A DNA stretch of 64,000 nucleotides, taken from NCBI RefSeq assembly GCF_017695975.1, contig NZ_JAAORN010000001.1, forward strand, positions 310,001-374,000, given 5' to 3'. The notes beneath the pieces are model-generated. The model was given only the letters and a program-made list of their open reading frames with translations. It searched no databases and was not told the DNA's origin. Positions within the stretch are counted from its first letter, which is position 1; each line of letters begins with the position of its first letter. The position numbers and the translations under genes are program-made. Origin of the DNA: Prochlorococcus marinus CUG1417 (lineage in GTDB: Bacteria > Cyanobacteriota > Cyanobacteriia > PCC-6307 > Cyanobiaceae). Positions 41,035-49,333 of this stretch are shown here, in pieces.

Positions 41035-41502
41035 GTGAATAATAATCAAAAAAATATAGAGATAATAAAAAAATTTAATTTATCTCCACATCCTGAAGGA
41101 GGATGGTTTAGAGAGATAGTAAGAAGTAAGAATTCTTTAATGAGGGATGATGGCCAAAGTAGAAACTTTATTACGGGAATTTATTATCTTTTGGAGAGAC
41201 ATGAAAAAAGTGCTTGGCATAGAGTAAAAAATGCAGATGAAATTTGGATTTATCTAAGGGGGGATCCTCTGAATTTGTGGTGCCTAGATAATGATAATAA
41301 GTTAATAAAAAACTTAATTTTAGATTCCAATAATCCAGTAGAAATGATCCCATCTGGATATTGGCAAGCTGCAAAAAGTACAGGCGAATTTACTTTAGTG
41401 AGTTGTTGTGTTGGCCCGGGCTTTGATTTTAAGGATTTTGAATTACTCAGAAATACAAATCATACTTCTAGATTAGATAAAGCAATTAATGATCTTATTT
41501 GA
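41035..41502 (+). CDS. DUF985 (cupin_5) family protein
   Basis: 155 residues from GTG. The cupin core shows LSPHPEGGWFREIVRS, TGIYYLLERHEKSAWHRVKN, ADEIWIYLRGDPLNLW and PSGYWQAAKSTGEFTLVSCC. The His and Glu in HRVKNADEIW are the likely metal ligands. Substrate unknown. Found in many cyanobacteria. Confidence 0.85.
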   Translation: MNNNQKNIEIIKKFNLSPHPEGGWFREIVRSKNSLMRDDGQSRNFITGIYYLLERHEKSAWHRVKNADEIWIYLRGDPLNLWCLDNDNKLIKNLILDSNNPVEMIPSGYWQAAKSTGEFTLVSCCVGPGFDFKDFELLRNTNHTSRLDKAINDLI

Positions 41503-41572
41503 GACATTTTTTTGTTTATATTTTTGAAATTATCCTCTAGATTTATAAGGCTACTCAATCAATATATATTTA

Positions 41573-41950
41573 ATGAATCAAAATCCTGTCAAAACAATTG
41601 GTATTAATGATGAACCAAGAAAAGATTCACACTTAGTATATGTAAATCAGGCTGATGGATTAAAAGGTATCCTTAATAGGGATTTTGATGAATGGTCTAA
41701 TTTTGATAGTTGGGAAAGTATTTCAGTTCAGCAATGGATTTTTTCTAGAGCTTTAGAGGTTTTCAGAGGTAAGAAAATTGATATTAAATGCGACTGTTGT
41801 GAACATAATGATTTAATGCCAAATGATTTTGAGAGCATTAAGGTAGAAAAATGTTTTGGCAAAAAAAGTGCTTACATGATTGAAAAAGTTGTAGATGAAA
41901 TTGTATTAGCTAAGGCAAGAAGAGAAAGTGATGGAACATATTCTGCGTAA
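41573..41950 (+). CDS. Conserved picocyanobacterial hypothetical protein
   Basis: 125 residues. It has HLVYVNQADGLKGILNRDFD, WSNFDSWESISVQQWIFSRA and a cysteine cluster KIDIKCDCCEHND that could bind a metal or form disulfides. Soluble. No family name. Confidence 0.55.
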   Translation: MNQNPVKTIGINDEPRKDSHLVYVNQADGLKGILNRDFDEWSNFDSWESISVQQWIFSRALEVFRGKKIDIKCDCCEHNDLMPNDFESIKVEKCFGKKSAYMIEKVVDEIVLAKARRESDGTYSA

Positions 41951-41986
41951 GAATCATAAATATTTATGGAGTGAAAAATCTTTTAC

Positions 41987-42169
41987 TTACCAATGAAAAT
42001 TATCAGAAGCACCAATCGTTAAATTTCTAGTCGACATCTTGTGGAACTTAAAGTGTACCGAAGCACTGAACTCCTTTTCATCTGAGTAATTCACAAGATC
42101 AACTGGGTCGATGTTTTCATCGAACCATGCATCATATTCAATATGGTTAGGTTCAGCAAAATAACTCAT
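41987..42169 (-). CDS. Small acidic hypothetical protein
   Basis: 60 residues: MSYFAEPNHIEYDAWFDENI, then DPVDLVNYSDEKEFSASVHF and a polar end. Acidic and soluble, aromatic-rich. Not recognised. Confidence 0.5.
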   Translation of the reverse strand: MSYFAEPNHIEYDAWFDENIDPVDLVNYSDEKEFSASVHFKFHKMSTRNLTIGASDNFHW

Positions 42170-42338
42170 AACCGATTAATAGCTAACAAAAAATTTATAA
42201 ACGGTACATGCGATACCAAATAAAAATTCTTTTTAGTCAATTCATATTGAAAAAGGCTTAAAAATCTAAATTTAAAGATAATTTAAATGCTTTTTAAGTA
42301 ATGGTTTTTAAATTGAAATTACATTTATGATTTTATTT

Positions 42339-42659
42339 ATGGCTTACTATCACGTTCATGGACTTATTCCAGATGGAATTTCTCAGTCCGAAGGTTACAA
42401 GATGTTTGAGCAGTATATTGCTTCAGGTGCACCTATGGATAATTTTGATGGCTTTGAATTGGTAAGTAGATTCCATGCGCCTGAAACTGGAGAGGTTTTT
42501 GTAACTTTCAAGGCTGATAATCATTTAGCAATATCTCAACATTTTGGAGTGTGGAGAGCGAAATTTGGTCTTGATTGGAATATTACTGCTGTTCTAAATG
42601 ATGATGAGGTTATTCAAAGAAACAAACAAGTTGATGATGCTGTCGCCGCAATGGGATAA
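42339..42659 (+). CDS. DUF3303 family protein
   Basis: 106 residues from ATG 42339 (MAYYHVHGLIPDGISQSEGY; an ATG at 42327 would add four). DUF3303 is a small ferredoxin-like (ABM-type) alpha/beta domain, seen here in ETGEVFVTFKADNHLAISQH and FGVWRAKFGLDWNITAVLND. Function unknown. It is the intact copy of a gene whose 3' stub reappears at 47678-47704, next to the DUF3764 gene. A terminator hairpin follows within the direct repeat. Confidence 0.75.
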   Translation: MAYYHVHGLIPDGISQSEGYKMFEQYIASGAPMDNFDGFELVSRFHAPETGEVFVTFKADNHLAISQHFGVWRAKFGLDWNITAVLNDDEVIQRNKQVDDAVAAMG

Positions 42660-42664
42660 TTTAA

Positions 42665-42727
42665 TTGATTGACAGTCGATCTAGAATAAGGGGCAACTAG
42701 CTCCTTTTTTTATGTCTCTTGAAACAA
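42665..42727. repeat. 63-bp direct repeat, left copy
   Basis: Nearly identical to 47710-47773: one single-base gap and about four substitutions. It contains the DUF3303 terminator (GGGGC-AACTA-GCTCC then a T-run, about 42690-42711) and the ATG and first codons of a DUF3764 gene. It marks the left edge of the 5.0-kb block. Confidence 0.85.
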
Positions 42728-42738
42728 TTAATGGCTAA
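42712..42738 (+). pseudogene. 5' stub of a DUF3764 gene
   Basis: Right after the repeat's T-run, ATG reads MSLETING and then stops. The intact DUF3764 gene at 47758 starts MSIETTVLDF after the same leader. The stub keeps the leader and the first five codons (M-S-hydrophobic-E-T), then the sequence departs. It is what is left at the left boundary of the inserted or duplicated block. Confidence 0.6.
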
Positions 42739-42988
42739 ATCTCATTGGTTAATTAATCCAAAAAGAACAGAAGTAAAAAGGTTTATAAAAAATGAAAAGA
42801 GCATAGATGGTGTTTTTGAGTATATGTTTGTAGATACTGGAAAAATAGTTGGTGTATTAGAAAAAGAACCGCCTGTGATGACAACAACAGTTTCTGTAGA
42901 TATAGATTTAGCTAGAGAAATTTATGGAAGGTTAATTTCTCAAGGTTGGAGGAAAACTGAGGAGGTTTGGCAAAATAAAGAGAGTTAG
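42731..42988 (+). CDS. DUF1651 family protein (second copy)
   Basis: 85 residues from ATG 42731 (MAKSHWLINPKRTEVKRFIK); a TTG at 42719 within the repeat is possible. It has DGVFEYMFVDTGKIVGVLEK, EPPVMTTTVSVDIDLAREIY and the GWRKTEEVWQN ending. It is related to 33317-33565. First gene inside the repeat-bounded block. Confidence 0.7.
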   Translation: MAKSHWLINPKRTEVKRFIKNEKSIDGVFEYMFVDTGKIVGVLEKEPPVMTTTVSVDIDLAREIYGRLISQGWRKTEEVWQNKES

Positions 42989-43002
42989 GTCTTTGCTCCA
43001 GA

Positions 43003-43116
43003 AATTTTATTGCTGAAATTTACGGAACTGTGGGAGATAAAGTTATTGAAGCTATGAACGGAACAGGAGTTCCATATAAGATCTTTAAAACAAAATTAGG
43101 TTTGAGCAGAGTTTAA
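43003..43116 (+). pseudogene. C-terminal fragment of an unrecognised gene
   Basis: The frame reads NFIAEIYGTVGDKVIEAMNG then TGVPYKIFKTKLGLSRV and stop. It has protein-like composition but no start codon in a sensible place, and upstream the frame runs into the DUF1651 gene. I read it as the surviving 3' end of a lost gene. An internal ATG (43060 region) would give only about 20 residues. Confidence 0.35.
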
Positions 43117-43144
43117 GGATGAGAGTATTAACTAATTAGTTCGA

Positions 43145-43264
43145 CTAAATTATTAATAAGAATCTGAGCGCAAGAGGTAACCACAGACATAGAAGAAGCA
43201 TTAGTAAAAGAGTAATAGCATGAACATTTGGGATGTATTGCTCTTTAAAAATTTGCGTCTTCAT
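43145..43264 (-). CDS. Small membrane protein
   Basis: 39 residues: MKTQIFKEQYIPNVHAITLL then a leucine-rich helix ending LALRFLLII. The ATG lies 3 bp after the stop of the 29-residue gene upstream, so the two may be translated together. Unknown. Confidence 0.4.
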   Translation of the reverse strand: MKTQIFKEQYIPNVHAITLLLMLLLCLWLPLALRFLLII

Positions 43265-43267
43265 AAT

Positions 43268-43357
43268 TTATCTCGCTTTCTTAAGTTTGATTTCTCTTCT
43301 GATAAGCAGAGCTATTACTACAACACACATGTTCATTAGAAATACGTCTAATGGCAT
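43268..43357 (-). CDS. Very small membrane protein
   Basis: 29 residues: MPLDVFLMNMCVVVIALLIR with a basic tail REIKLKKAR. One helix, positive-inside. It pairs with the 39-residue membrane protein just downstream. Confidence 0.4.
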   Translation of the reverse strand: MPLDVFLMNMCVVVIALLIRREIKLKKAR

Positions 43358-43421
43358 TTAATAAAAAAGTCTCTACTTAATTAATAGCAAGATTATTGAT
43401 CTAAGGATCAGTAAATGAAAA

Positions 43422-43619
43422 TTAAATTGAGATTCTATCAAGCATCAATAAATCTTGAGCTTTAATTGTATCTTTCTTATCTTCATCTTCGGGATCTATA
43501 TAAGATTCAATTTCAGCTTGAATTTTTCTCTTATAAACTCCCTTGATATAGTCAATTTCTCTTCTTTCTTTATTAAGTATTGAAAATGGTGATCTTTTTA
43601 TGTTCATAAAAATCTCCAA
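43422..43619 (-). CDS. Small charged hypothetical protein
   Basis: 65 residues: MEIFMNIKRSPFSILNKERR, then a basic helix and acidic stretch YIDPEDEDKKDTIKA. The likely start may be the second ATG (MNIKRSPF). It runs on the same strand as the 45-residue gene upstream (14 bp away). Confidence 0.5.
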   Translation of the reverse strand: MEIFMNIKRSPFSILNKERREIDYIKGVYKRKIQAEIESYIDPEDEDKKDTIKAQDLLMLDRISI

Positions 43620-43633
43620 GAAATAAGTTTTGA

Positions 43634-43771
43634 TTAGCTCCAGTTTTTCTCAGATTCAACAAAGCTATCCAATGTTTGTTGGTTTCTGATTTCTTCCTCA
43701 AGAAGTTCTTCCTCTGATCTTTTTTCAAGCTCAGATTTATAATTTTCTTTTAGTTTGTATTTGGTAGACAT
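43634..43771 (-). CDS. Small coiled-coil hypothetical protein
   Basis: 45 residues: MSTKYKLKENYKSELEKRSE then EEELLEEEIRNQQTLDSFVE and a short end. Strongly charged, heptad-like. Probably in an operon with the gene at 43422-43619. Confidence 0.5.
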   Translation of the reverse strand: MSTKYKLKENYKSELEKRSEEELLEEEIRNQQTLDSFVESEKNWS

Positions 43772-43896
43772 TTGCTCATGACGACTACAATTATGTTCTA
43801 ACTACTCAGACAGGCCATCCGACTTATAAATATGTACGGTTTGAGGTACTCCCATATACGGATAAAGGATCAACAATTGAATTTGAATATGGTTAA
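43768..43896 (+). pseudogene. C-terminal fragment of an unrecognised protein
   Basis: Frame without a start codon, reading HDDYNYVLTTQTGHPTYKYV, then RFEVLPYTDKGSTIEFEYG and stop. The composition is that of a beta-rich secreted or structural protein and not of random AT-rich DNA. No start exists upstream because a stop sits at 43765-43767. It is probably a remnant. Confidence 0.35.
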
Positions 43897-43929
43897 TATG
43901 TTATGAATTTTGATCCACTTTTTTATTTT

Positions 43930-46900
43930 TTAGAAATTCCAATTTATCTGAAGTTGATAGGAATCTGAATTTTTTGAATCTCCCTGTTCATTTTTGTAAG
44001 AAAGCACTGCTCCGAATCTATTTTTCCTATTCATCTGCAATCCAATGGTGTTGCTGAGGAAATTATCCGATGAGTTCAAAATTGAAAATCTGTAATTGGT
44101 GGTGCTGTCATCTACATAATTCAGATCCACAATAGAATCATCTGTGAAGTCGAAATTGTATTCAATCTTTGCGAAAGGTTTTATTTTCCATTCCTTAATC
44201 TCAAATTCGCTGAATAAATCTGATCCAAGGGCCAAAACTTTATGGTTGATTGTCTGTTCTTTGAAAGTCAAGGCAAGATGACTGCCTGATTCGGAAAATG
44301 GTTTTAATGATATATGAGAAGCTTCAATCCTTCCGTAGGGATTGAAAGTGATGTTTCTCTTGGAAATCGGCTCGGGCCTGAAAGAAAATGATCCAAAGAT
44401 AAGATTGGCCTCTCTCTGGCCTTTGTGGGCAATTGAGTCTTCGAATCTTGTTGTATAGAAATCCATTTTCCCAATCCCCAACTGAAAATCTGTGGGCAAA
44501 AAGCCTTTGAATTTCTGAGAGGAGTAAATTGAAACACTGTAGTTATCTGAATTTAACTTGCTTCCTTGCGAGCCGATTTTTATATGATCATTTCCATAAG
44601 TAAAAGCGAAGCCAAGCAGAGAATTGTTTTTTAATTTTTTGTCCGCACCAAAAGTTAAGTTAAGTGCATCTGATTTCTGATTTGATGATGTTGCATTTTT
44701 TTTATAATCACCAACAACTACCTCTCCATCAGTCCATAAAAACCAGTTCCCCAGTAATTTTCCACCTTTTGGATTTAAATCAGGATCAAATGTTTTTTCG
44801 CGTAATTCTGCAAAAGCAATGTCTACCGAATTATTTCTGAGATCATCGATTATTTGGTCAGATTCATTTTTCATTCTTTCATCATTCCAGTTTGCTCTGG
44901 CCCAATTTTCAAAATCTTTACTTTCTATATCTTTAAATTTTTTTTCCGATCCATTAAAAACTTTCTCTAATGTTGGATTTGAGAAAGAAAAATCAATGCC
45001 TTGAAATGATTTTTTATCAGATCTTTTATTCCTGGAAAGCCATTCTAGCCTTCTATTCACAGCATCTAAGCCGGCCTTGCTGAATCGTATTGATGCGTCT
45101 GTCCATGCTTCTGCCATTCCCAGTACATCAGGTTTCAAAGTTGGATCACCCTTTGAATCTATAGGAATATGATTATTTATCACACCATTTGATGTGGTGG
45201 ATGAAATACCTGTGAAAGTAAAGTTAAAATTCAGATGATAGGTTGTGAGTTCTCCGGAATCTGGAGCATCTTCCTGTATTTGAATGTTCTGTGCTCCTCC
45301 GCCAAGATCTGGAGTGAAAATGCCATCTTCCGAGATAATCTTTGTGCTTTCAAAACCATATCCTTTGGGCGGATCCACAGTAATTGAGTAATTACCACTT
45401 TGTGCGACATCTCCTTTCAGAACAAAATTATATTTGCCATCTGAACCCGTCTCTTGGATATTATTCCCTCCACTGTCATCCAGCCAGTCGTTATTTATGA
45501 GACTTCCTTCATAAAGCAATTTAACTGTTACTCCGGATACCGGTTGTCTTGTAGATGATTCGTATATCACTCCCGCAGGGTCAATTAAAAGGCCATCTAT
45601 ATCACTAAATTCTTCACATGAAGAACTGATTTGGATATTTTTTATAAATCTTCCTGATGAAACTGGTCCATCTGTTAAATCAACTTTACCTTTCCCATTT
45701 TTTCCAGCTGATTTTACAAATTCAACTTTAAAGGTCCCAGCGCTGCTAGGGAAAAAATTATAGTTACCCACACTATTGGTTGTCGTAGTTGTGATTAGAG
45801 AATCGTCCTTATAAAGTTTTACGGTTGAACCGTTAGCTGGATCACCATTTTTGTATCTGACAACTCCCGATATCGATCCGCAGGAAACACTGTTTGTAGT
45901 AAAATTATAAGTATCCTTTGAATCAATTCCAGCAAAAGAATTAGGAGAAGCAGCTTCATCCACTACTGCTCCTGTTGAAATTAAAATGTAATATTGAGTA
46001 CCATCATTTATCAAAACTGATCCGTCAGAATCTCTTAATGAAATTGACATTTCATTCCCGGATATGGAGATATCAGTTGTGTTGCTCATATTGAATGATC
46101 TTATTAATGCATCAGTTGAATAGTTGTATAGAGAAATATTTCCTGAACCACGAACGACATTTTCACTGAAAATTATTTCAACTGTTGGATCAGATGTAGA
46201 AACATCAGTAGCATTATCCTCTGGAGATTGGGAAGTTATAACTGGAGCGACTGAGTCATTACTATAAGTTGAAAAATTCAGTTCAGTTTTATCTGTAATT
46301 CCTCTGTAGCTAATGCCATTGGAAGATTCAATTATTTTTGGTTCGATAAGTAGATAATAATCAGTATTTGCAGTAAGTTCTGTTGGTAAAGTAATAACTT
46401 TGCCTGAAATATTCAATGAATCATTGCTGTATTGTTTGACTAAAGTCCGGTCAGATTTATGCAGAGAAATGTTTCCACTTGTTTCCGATGCTCTTATATC
46501 TTTGTCAAAGGTCAATGTGAGATTAAGACTTGTATTTACCCCAAAAGAATTATCTGATGGATTGGTGGAAATTAAATTTGGACCACTTGGACATCCATTA
46601 AAACCCCAGCATGGTTGCTTATTACTAGATAATATTGGAGCGAACAAAATTGGTGTATGGGCATAGTGTTCAACATTCCATGAGGTCAGATTCTGATCGA
46701 ATACGCTTGCATTTTTAAAGGTCCTTGTAAAATTTGTGACCTCTGCCACATCCCAATTACTAATATCTTTATTAAATGCTCTCGCTCCATCAAAAGTTCT
46801 CCTTAATGACCTTAAACTTTCAGTGTTCCAGCTTGAAATGTTTCCATTAAAATTCTTTGCTCCGGCAAATGTTCTGTGCATGCTCACAACTTTTGATACA

Positions 46901-47538
46901 TCCCAGCTGTTTAAATCACTATTGAAATTAATAGCTTTTAAAAAAGTTCTGTCTAATCTTGTTACGCTACTTACATCCCAGCTATTTAGATTTTGATTGA
47001 ATGCTGCTGCTCCCCTGAAGGTGCTGTTAAGCCTGGTAACTTTGGAAATATTCCAACTACTAATATCTTGATTAAATACCAAGCTATCCTGGAACATTCC
47101 ATTGATATTGGTGACATTATTTAATTGCCAGTTCGAAATATCCTGGTTAAAGCTGGATGCGTTCATAAACATTCTGCTCATGGTTGTAGCTTTACTGGTA
47201 TCCCAATAACCTATATCTGCATTAAAGTTACTTTGATCCTTAAAGAGGCTTGAAAAATTCTTAACTTGACCAGTAAAAATTTTATTGCCGGTGTTTCCAA
47301 AATTGTATGTAATCCCATCTTTAGTTATTTGAAAATCTGATCCAACAGCACCATTTGCTATGCCTTCATCAAGTAAATCTCTATCGATGATTAGCATATT
47401 TGCGCAAACTGTTCCGGATGCCCCAACTGTGCCTACATATAGATCTGAGTAGCAATTTGAATCATCAGCTTTAGCTGAATTCAAGGGATAAAATAATGAA
47501 ATTAAGAATAGATATTTATATAAATTTTGTTCCTTCAC
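43930..47538 (-). CDS. Large autotransporter-type surface protein with DUF285 repeats
   Basis: 1202 residues from a GTG start, with signal peptide about 1-24 (FYPLNSAKA-D). A DUF285/BspA-like array of about eight 23-residue repeats follows, residues about 105-300, each like SWDVSSVTRLDRTFLKAINF. Next come two SbsA-type Ig-like (Big_5) domains (about 315-545), then two CNA-B/carboxypeptidase-regulatory beta modules (about 550-770). The C-terminal 300 residues look like an autotransporter beta barrel ending in an aromatic residue (LQINWNF). It should be carried to the outer membrane and displayed. Likely roles are adhesion, phage or grazer interaction; these are inferred. Confidence 0.8.
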   Translation of the reverse strand: MKEQNLYKYLFLISLFYPLNSAKADDSNCYSDLYVGTVGASGTVCANMLIIDRDLLDEGIANGAVGSDFQITKDGITYNFGNTGNKIFTGQVKNFSSLFKDQSNFNADIGYWDTSKATTMSRMFMNASSFNQDISNWQLNNVTNINGMFQDSLVFNQDISSWNISKVTRLNSTFRGAAAFNQNLNSWDVSSVTRLDRTFLKAINFNSDLNSWDVSKVVSMHRTFAGAKNFNGNISSWNTESLRSLRRTFDGARAFNKDISNWDVAEVTNFTRTFKNASVFDQNLTSWNVEHYAHTPILFAPILSSNKQPCWGFNGCPSGPNLISTNPSDNSFGVNTSLNLTLTFDKDIRASETSGNISLHKSDRTLVKQYSNDSLNISGKVITLPTELTANTDYYLLIEPKIIESSNGISYRGITDKTELNFSTYSNDSVAPVITSQSPEDNATDVSTSDPTVEIIFSENVVRGSGNISLYNYSTDALIRSFNMSNTTDISISGNEMSISLRDSDGSVLINDGTQYYILISTGAVVDEAASPNSFAGIDSKDTYNFTTNSVSCGSISGVVRYKNGDPANGSTVKLYKDDSLITTTTTNSVGNYNFFPSSAGTFKVEFVKSAGKNGKGKVDLTDGPVSSGRFIKNIQISSSCEEFSDIDGLLIDPAGVIYESSTRQPVSGVTVKLLYEGSLINNDWLDDSGGNNIQETGSDGKYNFVLKGDVAQSGNYSITVDPPKGYGFESTKIISEDGIFTPDLGGGAQNIQIQEDAPDSGELTTYHLNFNFTFTGISSTTSNGVINNHIPIDSKGDPTLKPDVLGMAEAWTDASIRFSKAGLDAVNRRLEWLSRNKRSDKKSFQGIDFSFSNPTLEKVFNGSEKKFKDIESKDFENWARANWNDERMKNESDQIIDDLRNNSVDIAFAELREKTFDPDLNPKGGKLLGNWFLWTDGEVVVGDYKKNATSSNQKSDALNLTFGADKKLKNNSLLGFAFTYGNDHIKIGSQGSKLNSDNYSVSIYSSQKFKGFLPTDFQLGIGKMDFYTTRFEDSIAHKGQREANLIFGSFSFRPEPISKRNITFNPYGRIEASHISLKPFSESGSHLALTFKEQTINHKVLALGSDLFSEFEIKEWKIKPFAKIEYNFDFTDDSIVDLNYVDDSTTNYRFSILNSSDNFLSNTIGLQMNRKNRFGAVLSYKNEQGDSKNSDSYQLQINWNF

Positions 47539-47677
47539 CTTTGTTTTGATTATTGATTAAATTTTTAGCTTCTGAAATCTTTTTTATATTAACAACCAAT
47601 TTTTTGAAATCCATGATTAATTTCTGTTTAGACTCTTAAAGTTTGATTTTTTATTCATTATTAGTTTTTGCACTTTT

Positions 47678-47704
47678 GCAGATGATATTAATGCTATGGG
47701 ATGA
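47678..47704 (+). pseudogene. 3' stub of a DUF3303 gene
   Basis: Reads ADDINAMG and stop, matching the end of the intact DUF3303 protein (DDAVAAMG at 42635-42659), followed by the same terminator-bearing repeat. It is the right-hand counterpart of the DUF3764 stub at 42712. Confidence 0.55.
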
Positions 47705-47709
47705 TTTTC

Positions 47710-47773
47710 TTGATTGACAGTCGATCTAGAATTAAGGGGCAATTAGCTCCTTTTTTTATGTCAATTGAAACAA
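47710..47773. repeat. 64-bp direct repeat, right copy
   Basis: Right copy of the repeat at 42665-42727. It includes the same hairpin (GGGGC-AATTA-GCTCC) and T-run, whose last T directly precedes the ATG of the DUF3764 gene, and the first codons of that gene. Confidence 0.85.
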
Positions 47774-48042
47774 CTGTTTTGGATTTCAAATTAAGCAATA
47801 CTTTTGAGGAATATGAGGCTCATATGAATGCTCCTGAACAACAGGCCATGTTTAAAGAGATGGGAGTAAAAACTTTTTATATTGGCAAATCATTGGAAGA
47901 CCCCAAAAGAGCAACTGTTATGTTTCAAGGACCAGTAAATACTTGTTACGACATCTTTGTTAACCCAGAAACTAAACCAATAGTTGAAGCATCCGGTCAT
48001 ATTTATGATGGGACAATAATTAATCGCTGGATTTCTGAATAA
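47758..48042 (+). CDS. DUF3764 family protein
   Basis: 94 residues from ATG 47758 (MSIETTVLDFKLSNTFEEYE). The frame is open 57 bp further upstream, but that part is the terminator repeat. It has GVKTFYIGKSLEDPKRATVM and a C-terminal GHIYDGTIINRWISE, a small dimeric alpha/beta-barrel-like fold. Unknown function. Because a terminator hairpin lies directly before it, its promoter must be in or after the repeat, or it depends on read-through. The next gene starts 2 bp downstream. Confidence 0.75.
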   Translation: MSIETTVLDFKLSNTFEEYEAHMNAPEQQAMFKEMGVKTFYIGKSLEDPKRATVMFQGPVNTCYDIFVNPETKPIVEASGHIYDGTIINRWISE

Positions 48043-48044
48043 TT

Positions 48045-48362
48045 TTGAAACGCCTTCTACTTCCACTGCTGGCTGCATTGGCATTACCTAATGCTGTTAA
48101 TGCCAATGAAAAAGTTTCATCTGAAATGAATGATATTGAAGCTAATAAAATACTTCTTGGTCAAGTTCTATCTGTCTGCTATGCAGTAGATCGAAATCAC
48201 ATAACTATGAAACAAAAAATAGATATGTTGGGATTCGCCCTAAACCTCCACGAACGTGCTCATGGAAATAAAAAAACTATACAAGAAGATCAAATGAATG
48301 CTGTTGGAAAAGTCTTGGATATCTTCCCAGATTGTTTCCCTGAAGTAAAAAAGGATAAATGA
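48045..48362 (+). CDS. Small exported protein
   Basis: 105 residues from a TTG start 2 bp after DUF3764. Signal peptide MKRLLLPLLAALALPNAVNA. The mature part has two or three cysteines (VLSVCYAVD, FPDCFPE) and a helical core, plausibly a small disulfide-bonded periplasmic protein. It overlaps the next gene by 4 bases (ATGA). Confidence 0.65.
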   Translation: MKRLLLPLLAALALPNAVNANEKVSSEMNDIEANKILLGQVLSVCYAVDRNHITMKQKIDMLGFALNLHERAHGNKKTIQEDQMNAVGKVLDIFPDCFPEVKKDK

Positions 48363-49333
48363 ACCCCTTGGAAGAAAAAAATTATCAACTTACAGAAAAG
48401 GACGCTTTGAGTATCTATGCGAAAATGATGCATACTCTTGATTCATCTGAGTTTGAATCGTTTTTGTCAGAAGATTTCACATACTCCTCACAGAAAATTT
48501 TGACCGATATGAACTCAAAAGATGAATTCATTGAATACATCAGACCAAAACTTGAAATAATAAAAAAAACTAAAAGTTCTGTTTACGCAGAATTAGGCGT
48601 ATGCCCAGCATATGGACATTCCGATTGCCTTATCATGGCTCAAGGAGATAAGTCCAATCTACTTGGAGTTGCTTATGCTTCTGTAGAGGAGGGAAAAATT
48701 TCTGGTCTTTCCTTGTGCATTGTTCCAACTCCTGATTCGGCTATTCGAAGTGGAATTTATCCAGGTCTTAATGAGGTGGATCCCAGTCTTAATGTGAAAA
48801 AAGATCAGGTCATAATAACTGAAGGAGAATTTCAATGTAAAAAGGAAAAGTTATTAAATTTAGGAAAAGAAGAAACTTATCAAATAGGATTTTCTGGGTA
48901 TGACGAGGTGCAGGCTTTTGGTTATGCTTTTAGTTTTTTGAATGATGGAAAAATACCAGATCCATATGATTTTTGTATATCAAATAACTTTAATAATCTA
49001 GAGAGTTCCTTACCTTCAGATACTATTAAAGTCGCAACTTATGTGAACAAAAAATACTCCACAAAAAAAATATATTTTTATGTGTGCTCATTTACTGAAT
49101 CAACTCAGAGAGCAAATCATCATGAAGTATATTCACTCTTTTCTATTATGTGGAGTAGAGATAGTCTCTGGGAATTAAACCCTTGGTACTGTTGTTCTGT
49201 ACTATCTGAAGAACCTCAAGCAACTTTACATAAAGAAGCAGCAAATTGGATGTTTAAAGGAGTTTCTACCACAGGTTGTTTAATTGCATCAGTAGATGAC
49301 TTCAAAAATGGGACGCTAGAAATATTTAAATGA
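48359..49333 (+). CDS. Hypothetical protein with SnoaL/NTF2-like N-terminal domain
   Basis: 324 residues. The N-terminal 130 residues (TEKDALSIYAKMMHTLDSSE, FESFLSEDFTYSSQ) have the SnoaL/NTF2-like layout. The remaining 190 residues contain many cysteines and aromatics (ELNPWYCCSVLSEEP) and match nothing I know. Overlaps both neighbours by 4 bases, so a translationally coupled operon. No signal peptide. Confidence 0.6.
   Translation: MNPLEEKNYQLTEKDALSIYAKMMHTLDSSEFESFLSEDFTYSSQKILTDMNSKDEFIEYIRPKLEIIKKTKSSVYAELGVCPAYGHSDCLIMAQGDKSNLLGVAYASVEEGKISGLSLCIVPTPDSAIRSGIYPGLNEVDPSLNVKKDQVIITEGEFQCKKEKLLNLGKEETYQIGFSGYDEVQAFGYAFSFLNDGKIPDPYDFCISNNFNNLESSLPSDTIKVATYVNKKYSTKKIYFYVCSFTESTQRANHHEVYSLFSIMWSRDSLWELNPWYCCSVLSEEPQATLHKEAANWMFKGVSTTGCLIASVDDFKNGTLEIFK

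Noticed and set aside
46400-46996. Plus-strand frames opposite the adhesin
   Set aside because: Shadow of the repetitive DUF285 and Ig-like coding sequence on the other strand.
47516-47614. 32-residue minus-strand frame upstream of the adhesin
   Set aside because: Short, lysine/asparagine-rich, overlaps the adhesin start; probably chance, although it could be a leader peptide.
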